From Candidatus Methanophagales archaeon (GTDB lineage Archaea > Halobacteriota > Syntropharchaeia > Alkanophagales > Methanospirareceae), in the NCBI GenBank assembly GCA_030612405.1, contig JAUWNY010000004.1, positions 1-33,018 of the forward strand: DNA of 33,018 bases, in the 5' to 3' direction. Of this stretch, positions 28,234 through 33,018 are shown piece after piece; positions within the stretch are counted from its first letter, which is position 1, and each line of letters begins with the position of its first letter. Below the pieces are notes generated by a model that did not search any database, was not told the origin of the DNA, and saw only the letters and a list, made by a program, of their open reading frames with translations. The translations under genes and the position numbers were made by a program.

Positions 28234-28290
28234 CTTTTTATCCTCCCCTTAATGCGATCTTTGCATCTATCTTTTCCATCATATCACTAC

Positions 28291-29745
28291 TTATCTATTT
28301 GAAACATACCTTATAAACATCTTCACCGAATATAAAAGCCTCCTTGCTTCATCGAACCCATGTCTCCTCAAAACCTGCCGCATAGCAAGTGGAACATAAT
28401 TCAAAGACACGTAATAACCCTTTAATATCTTATCCACTTCTTTCACTATCTCCTCATTTGTAAGTCCCGGATAGGAAATAATCGCCTTCTGATGCCCTTG
28501 TTCATCTAAATACTCATTCGGGTCATCCGTGAGCAAATACCCATTTTCCTTACACCATTCGTAAAGTTCTGTTCCAGGGAATGGCGAGCAAACCGAAACT
28601 TGCAACTGCTCAGGCTTTATCCCCCTGATGAATTTCTTCGTCTTCTCTATCGTCGCCTTAGTCTCTCCCGGCAAGCCGATAATGAAATCCGCATGTAACA
28701 GCAACCCCGCACTCTTCACATTCTTTGCAAATTCCCTCGCCAACTCAACCGTAAACCCTTTTTTTATATTTTTCAATATTTCATCGTCTGCTGATTCAAA
28801 ACCGGTGATGAGAAACCTACAGTTAGTCCTTCTCATCTCTTTCATCGTCTCCGGATCAAGCGTATCCGCTCTTGCATTGCATGACCAACTTATATCCAAA
28901 CCCCTCTCTACATATCCCTTACAGAACTCCAGTACCCTATTCTTGCTTATCGTGAAGGTATCATCCTCAAGAAAGACTTCTTTAACTTCTGGCAAATTCC
29001 CTTCAATCCACTCAAGTTCATCAAGAAGATCTTCGACGCTTCTGACCCTATATTTTTTCCCCATCAATGACTGTGGCCATGAACAGAATGTGCACTTATA
29101 AGGGCAACCTCTACCGGTAAATATCTGAACCATCGGATATAAAGAATAGTTAAGGAAATAATCGCGAATATTCAGGTGCCTTTTGTACACCTCAGACACA
29201 AACGGCAATCCGTCCAGTTCACCTGACGTAGACCATGGCCTGTTTGGATTGTGAATAACCGTACCATTTTGTTTAAATGATATTCCAGAAATATCCTCAA
29301 TGCTTTCTCCTTTCTCCATTCTTTCTGCCAGTTCAGCCAAAGTAAAATCGTATTCATATCTCGCAACGATGTCTATGCCACCGTCCAGCATTTTTTCCGG
29401 GAATTTGGATGTTGGCGGACCTGCCATAATAACCGGCACATCAGCATCGAATTCGGTTTTTATTTTTTTAGATACATCCAAATCGTTGTTCACACTTGTG
29501 AAACTTGTTCCAACAACCACCATGTCTGGACTAAATTTCCTTAAATCCTCTATGACTTTTTCGATGCTCCAATCCCATGCAGGTGCATCAACAAGTCTGA
29601 CCCTATGTCCATTATTTTCAAGTAAGCCGGTAGCGTAAGAAATCCAGATTGGGTAGTAGAGCGTGCCTCCCCTTCCGGTATCCTGCCACCTCATTTCCCT
29701 ACCAAAATGAGCAAAGTAGGGTGGATTTAGCATGTAAATTCTCAT
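28291..29745 (-). CDS. B12-binding-domain radical SAM protein (HpnJ-like)
   Basis: N-terminal cobalamin-binding-like domain, GRGCPYKCTFCSW (CX3CX2C), DFIIGLPGET. Confidence 0.88.
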   Translation of the reverse strand: MRIYMLNPPYFAHFGREMRWQDTGRGGTLYYPIWISYATGLLENNGHRVRLVDAPAWDWSIEKVIEDLRKFSPDMVVVGTSFTSVNNDLDVSKKIKTEFDADVPVIMAGPPTSKFPEKMLDGGIDIVARYEYDFTLAELAERMEKGESIEDISGISFKQNGTVIHNPNRPWSTSGELDGLPFVSEVYKRHLNIRDYFLNYSLYPMVQIFTGRGCPYKCTFCSWPQSLMGKKYRVRSVEDLLDELEWIEGNLPEVKEVFLEDDTFTISKNRVLEFCKGYVERGLDISWSCNARADTLDPETMKEMRRTNCRFLITGFESADDEILKNIKKGFTVELAREFAKNVKSAGLLLHADFIIGLPGETKATIEKTKKFIRGIKPEQLQVSVCSPFPGTELYEWCKENGYLLTDDPNEYLDEQGHQKAIISYPGLTNEEIVKEVDKILKGYYVSLNYVPLAMRQVLRRHGFDEARRLLYSVKMFIRYVSNR

Positions 29746-30725
29746 TTCACCACCCCTCTAAACATTCCGATGCCATATCCCCAGAACCAGATTGCGATCA
29801 AGAGGTAAAAGTTGAAGAAATCCCTCATCCTTCCTGTCCTAGTACCCAGATACAAACCTATTAAGCCTATTCCAATTCCTCCAATAACTAAAATCAGAAA
29901 AGCGATTAAAGGTAAAATAGGATTTAGAAAAGATAATGCAAAGAGAATAATAATTACCAAAATAAGCATCGACGGTGTGTAATAATACCATCTCCCCATA
30001 TCCCAATGCAATTTTATTACCTGCGTTCTTCCAATTCCATAATTTAATGCCATCTTTGCAAATCTTTTCCATGTCGGTCTTCGATAATGGAAAACTTTTG
30101 CATCTGGCGTAAATAAAATCTTGTATCCTTTTTCTCTTATCCGGTAATCCAGTTCTTCATCATCTTCCGCTACTAAATTATGGTTGAAGCCACCTACTTC
30201 TTCCAAAACTCTCTTCCTATACATTACATTGCATGTAGGATTGTGATATATCTCCATAACTTCATCGGCATTAAAACCGTATCTCGGTCCGGGATTACTC
30301 AAAAACTTTAAAATTTCCCCTGCACACTTCGCAAAATCTGTATCATCTTCCGGCGTTACATTTGGCCCTCCAACAGCAGCAACGTCTTCATTACTAAAAT
30401 GCTTAAGAAGATTTTTTATCCAGTTCGTATCCACAACGCAATCTGCGTCTGTAAAGGCTATGAACTCCCCAGAAGATTCTTTCACGCCTAAATCCCTTGC
30501 ATAGCTTATTGTTCCTTTGTCTTCATAAATAATGTTATCTGTATATCTCTTAGCTATCTCGACTGTGTCATCTGTGGAGTGCCCATCTACAATGATTAAT
30601 TCTATTTTATCCTTAGGATAATCCAAATTCTGGATTGAATCCAAACATCTTGCAATTATATTTCCGTTATTCTTCGTTGGAATTATGATTGAAACTTTTA
30701 TGTTATTGCTTGCTTCAAACGTCAT
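29742..30725 (-). CDS. GT2 family glycosyltransferase with C-terminal TM segments
   Basis: VSIIIPTKNNGNIIARCLDSIQNLDYPKDKIELIIVDGHSTDDT, FTDADCVVD. Confidence 0.92.
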   Translation of the reverse strand: MTFEASNNIKVSIIIPTKNNGNIIARCLDSIQNLDYPKDKIELIIVDGHSTDDTVEIAKRYTDNIIYEDKGTISYARDLGVKESSGEFIAFTDADCVVDTNWIKNLLKHFSNEDVAAVGGPNVTPEDDTDFAKCAGEILKFLSNPGPRYGFNADEVMEIYHNPTCNVMYRKRVLEEVGGFNHNLVAEDDEELDYRIREKGYKILFTPDAKVFHYRRPTWKRFAKMALNYGIGRTQVIKLHWDMGRWYYYTPSMLILVIIILFALSFLNPILPLIAFLILVIGGIGIGLIGLYLGTRTGRMRDFFNFYLLIAIWFWGYGIGMFRGVVK

Positions 30726-31630
30726 CGCTTCTTCATCTCCCTCTCCAACCGCTCAACAACACCTCTCAAATTTACTATCATATCCGCAATCAATCCAAAC
30801 AGCATAATAAACATACCCACCAGTATGAGCAACGTGGTTAAAATAAACGAAGGCTCGAACATTGAACCCATTAACCATCTACCCACTGAATAAACTCCGA
30901 GTATCACGCCCCCTACAAAAAATGGTATCCCAATCGTGCCGAAGAACGCCATTGGCTTGTGATTCTTCACGGTATTCGCAATCACCATAAAAAACCTATA
31001 GCCATCCTTTATCGCACTCAATTTGCTCTCGCCAGCCCGTTCCTGGTATTCAATCGGTATCTCCTGATAGTTCATCCCTATATGCAGAATTTTCGTACTC
31101 ATTCCCGGTGTAAAACTCAAGCCATCTGGCAAATCTTGAAATTCGGGTAAGAGCGATGCTTTAAAGACGCGAAGCCCGCTTCCTGCATCCGTTATCTTCT
31201 TTCCTGTATATATTGAGACAATAAGCGCAAAGAACCTGTTTCCAAGCTTTCTTATAGCTGGCATGCCTCTGTTCTTGCCTAAAAAGCGTGAACCAACTGC
31301 AATATCAACGTCATTTTCTTTGCATAGTCCATACAATTCCGGTATCTTCTCCGGTGGATACGTGTTATCGGCATCCAGGAACGCAAAGCATCCGACCTCG
31401 TCATTATTCCAATTAAAACCTATTTTCAATGCCTTGCCATAGCCATAATTAACAGGATTGCTGATTACTTTTACGTTTCTCTCCCGCGCTATCGCCGCGG
31501 TGTTATCCGTGCTGCCGTCGTCAACAACGATTATTTCCGCATCCTTGCACGCCTTTTTGGTGCGGTCTATCACTTCTCCAATACTCGCTTCTTCATCACG
31601 TGCCGGTATGACTATCCTCAGGTCTTTCAT
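30722..31630 (-). CDS. GT2 family polyprenol-phosphate (DPM-like) glycosyltransferase with C-terminal TMs
   Basis: RIVIPARDEEASIGEVIDRTKKACKDAEIIVVDDGSTDNTA, FLDADNTYPPEKI, GSGLRVF, two C-terminal TMs. Confidence 0.92.
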   Translation of the reverse strand: MKDLRIVIPARDEEASIGEVIDRTKKACKDAEIIVVDDGSTDNTAAIARERNVKVISNPVNYGYGKALKIGFNWNNDEVGCFAFLDADNTYPPEKIPELYGLCKENDVDIAVGSRFLGKNRGMPAIRKLGNRFFALIVSIYTGKKITDAGSGLRVFKASLLPEFQDLPDGLSFTPGMSTKILHIGMNYQEIPIEYQERAGESKLSAIKDGYRFFMVIANTVKNHKPMAFFGTIGIPFFVGGVILGVYSVGRWLMGSMFEPSFILTTLLILVGMFIMLFGLIADMIVNLRGVVERLEREMKKR

Positions 31631-31639
31631 TTTTTATGC

Positions 31640-31831
31640 CTCCTTTTTATAACCACGAGATTACACAACACTTTTTCTTTTTCACAAAAAGAAAACCTGT
31701 GCTAAAAGAAAAAAAGACCTGTTTCTTTAGTCAAGGTTTCTTTCCCAAAGAAAAGTTGTTTGGTAAGCTTTTCTTTCTAAGAAAAGGTTTCTTGTGAAAT
31801 CTCGTGGTTCTTTTCCCCGCTTTACAAATAC
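31640..31831. repeat. ~190-bp element with inverted termini AACCACGAGATTACACAA / TTGTGAAATCTCGTGGTT and AAAGAAA-rich interior
   Basis: termini differ by one base from perfect inversion; left flank CTCCTTTTTATAACCAC also present at 1324-1340. Confidence 0.65.
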
Positions 31832-31905
31832 CCCCACTCTTTTTACCAAAATTAATAATAAACCAACACGCATTTTTGTAGCTTTTAGATAGCTATGTAC
31901 CTGTG

Positions 31906-32142
31906 TCATTCAGTCACCAGCCCATATCTTTCTTTTAATAATGCCTTTAATCTCTCAAATACAAATTCTGCCTTTTCTATTGCTTCATTTGCATCTTCTT
32001 CTTCATACTCTTCTAAAGGATTCCAGATATCCCCCATCTCCGGAAAAGGATACCTCGGTCTTATCCAGTGCCTTTCCAATTCCCTACAATAAAGAAAAGC
32101 TCTTGCAAATTCCTTCCTATTTATATCTTCGCCAGCTCCCAT
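31906..32142 (-). CDS. HEPN-like domain protein (short)
   Basis: KEFARAFLYCRELERHWIRPRYPFPEMGDIWNPLEEYEEEDANEAIEKAEFVFERLKALL; overlaps upstream MNT gene. Confidence 0.6.
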   Translation of the reverse strand: MGAGEDINRKEFARAFLYCRELERHWIRPRYPFPEMGDIWNPLEEYEEEDANEAIEKAEFVFERLKALLKERYGLVTE

Positions 32143-32633
32143 CTTCTTTCCCTGTCATAAAAAATAGGTCTCTCAATCTTTACCTTTGCCTTGACCTCTT
32201 CCATTTCATTCTTAAAAAAATCATCCCTGTCAAATAATATGGCATACCCTGTCAGAATCCCATAGAACAATGGATTACCCCTTTTCACGGAGTTTATAAT
32301 TGCCTCAGGAGTTGTAAGTATCGGAAATATTCTTTTATGGCGTTTTTTAAGGAAATGTCGCTCCAAATCATCCAAAATCTTATCTCTTCTCCTCCAATCT
32401 CTTGGTAAATTCTTTACTACTGCCAATAAATCAATGTCAGAATATTTGGTTGCCGTACCTCTTGCATAAGACCCAAAAAGGACGATTGAAACTAAATCTA
32501 AGCCAAATCTCTCCTTGCATTCTTCCATAAATTCTTCCAAAATATCTCCTATTCTTTCGATGTATTCCATTCTTATCTTAAGCCCCTCATCCGAAATTTT
32601 ATATTCTTCTACTCCCATTTTAACATTTTTCAT
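32121..32633 (-). CDS. MNT-type nucleotidyltransferase domain protein
   Basis: SIVLFGSYARGTATKYSDIDLLAVV (GSx10DxD). Confidence 0.88.
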   Translation of the reverse strand: MKNVKMGVEEYKISDEGLKIRMEYIERIGDILEEFMEECKERFGLDLVSIVLFGSYARGTATKYSDIDLLAVVKNLPRDWRRRDKILDDLERHFLKKRHKRIFPILTTPEAIINSVKRGNPLFYGILTGYAILFDRDDFFKNEMEEVKAKVKIERPIFYDRERRWELAKI

Positions 32634-32708
32634 TTATATCTTTCATTTTCTCTCTTCTGTGTGAATTATGGGGCTCTGCCCCATGTCTCCGCAAGCCCTG
32701 AAAGGGCT

Positions 32709-32727
32709 TATGTGCAATCTCGTGGTT
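32709..32727. repeat. Solo arm of the AACCACGAGATTxCACA repeat
   Basis: tatgtgcaatctcgtggtt. Confidence 0.45.
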
Positions 32728-32762
32728 TTTAATTCCACCAACTTCAGGTATCTCGCTTCTTC

Positions 32763-33014
32763 TTAAACATTTTCGATAATCGAACTGCCATGGTCTGATC
32801 TTCGTCTTTTTATCCTCTCTGTTATCTCATCTATATCTGATTTCATTCTTTTTTCTCTTATATCTATAACGGAATCTCCTTCTCCGCCCAATATCGCAAT
32901 GAACCGTGCGGCATTTGCGTATCCTAGCCTGTCTATCAATGCTCTGGCTCCCTCCCTCATTAAATCCTCTAATGCTCTTACACTCACACTCGCACTATCC
33001 GTTGCTGCTACCAT
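32763..33014 (-). CDS. Hypothetical small protein (possible TA-associated); may continue beyond window
   Basis: MVAATDSASVSVRALEDLMREGARALIDRLGYANAARFIAILGGEGDS...; starts 4 nt from the edge. Confidence 0.35.
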   Translation of the reverse strand: MVAATDSASVSVRALEDLMREGARALIDRLGYANAARFIAILGGEGDSVIDIREKRMKSDIDEITERIKRRRSDHGSSIIENV

Positions 33015-33018
33015 ATCC

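Noticed and set aside
28628-29638. Plus-strand ORFs opposite the B12-binding radical SAM gene
   Set aside because: Antisense shadows of a well-supported gene.
31668-31790. Repeated AAAGAAA units as a CRISPR array
   Set aside because: Units are short and palindromic with irregular spacing; there is no constant repeat-spacer pattern and no cas gene.
32669-32709. GGGGCTCTGCCCC and AAGCCCTGAAAGGGCTT palindromes as a terminator or regulatory hairpin
   Set aside because: Real small palindromes, but with no clear U-tract or gene context; function cannot be supported.
1-33018. tRNA or rRNA genes
   Set aside because: No cloverleaf-like or rRNA-like segment was recognised by eye; cannot be excluded without tRNAscan/Infernal.

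Overview
A ~33 kb window, probably archaeal (DUF2206 membrane protein, EF-1A/CysN-like GTPase end, TATA-like promoters with strong SD sites, HEPN/MNT and UPF0175/DUF3368-type toxin-antitoxin pieces). It is dominated by a surface-glycan locus. A plus-strand block (9405-16562) encodes a CDP-3,6-dideoxyhexose-type pathway: RfbF-, RfbG- and RfbH-like enzymes, an SDR reductase/epimerase, an RfbC-like epimerase and a GT2. A long minus-strand block (31630 down to 16631), largely linked by ATGA overlaps, encodes glycosyltransferases, radical SAM proteins, alkaline-phosphatase-superfamily ('sulfatase-like') proteins, methyltransferases, a DUF2206 protein and a pyruvyltransferase. The left part holds an AP-superfamily phosphodiesterase, a UspA-like protein, a DASS transporter, a four-helix-bundle (IVP-like) gene flanked by inverted GGCTAAAGGC repeats, and a flippase. 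The most unusual observation is a continuous 533-aa ORF (13858-15459) in which a MazF/PemK-type toxin domain, preceded by an overlapping antitoxin gene, is fused in frame to an RfbH-type [2Fe-2S] dehydrase. A second, divergent and decayed copy of the same MazF-to-RfbH junction lies just upstream (13070-13639). Other notable features are an SGNH-hydrolase/radical-SAM fusion, an antitoxin-PIN(DUF3368) fusion, three sulfatase-like proteins with Thr at the formylglycine position, many start-retaining gene fragments, and two dispersed inverted-repeat families. All family assignments are by eye from motifs; no database searches were run.
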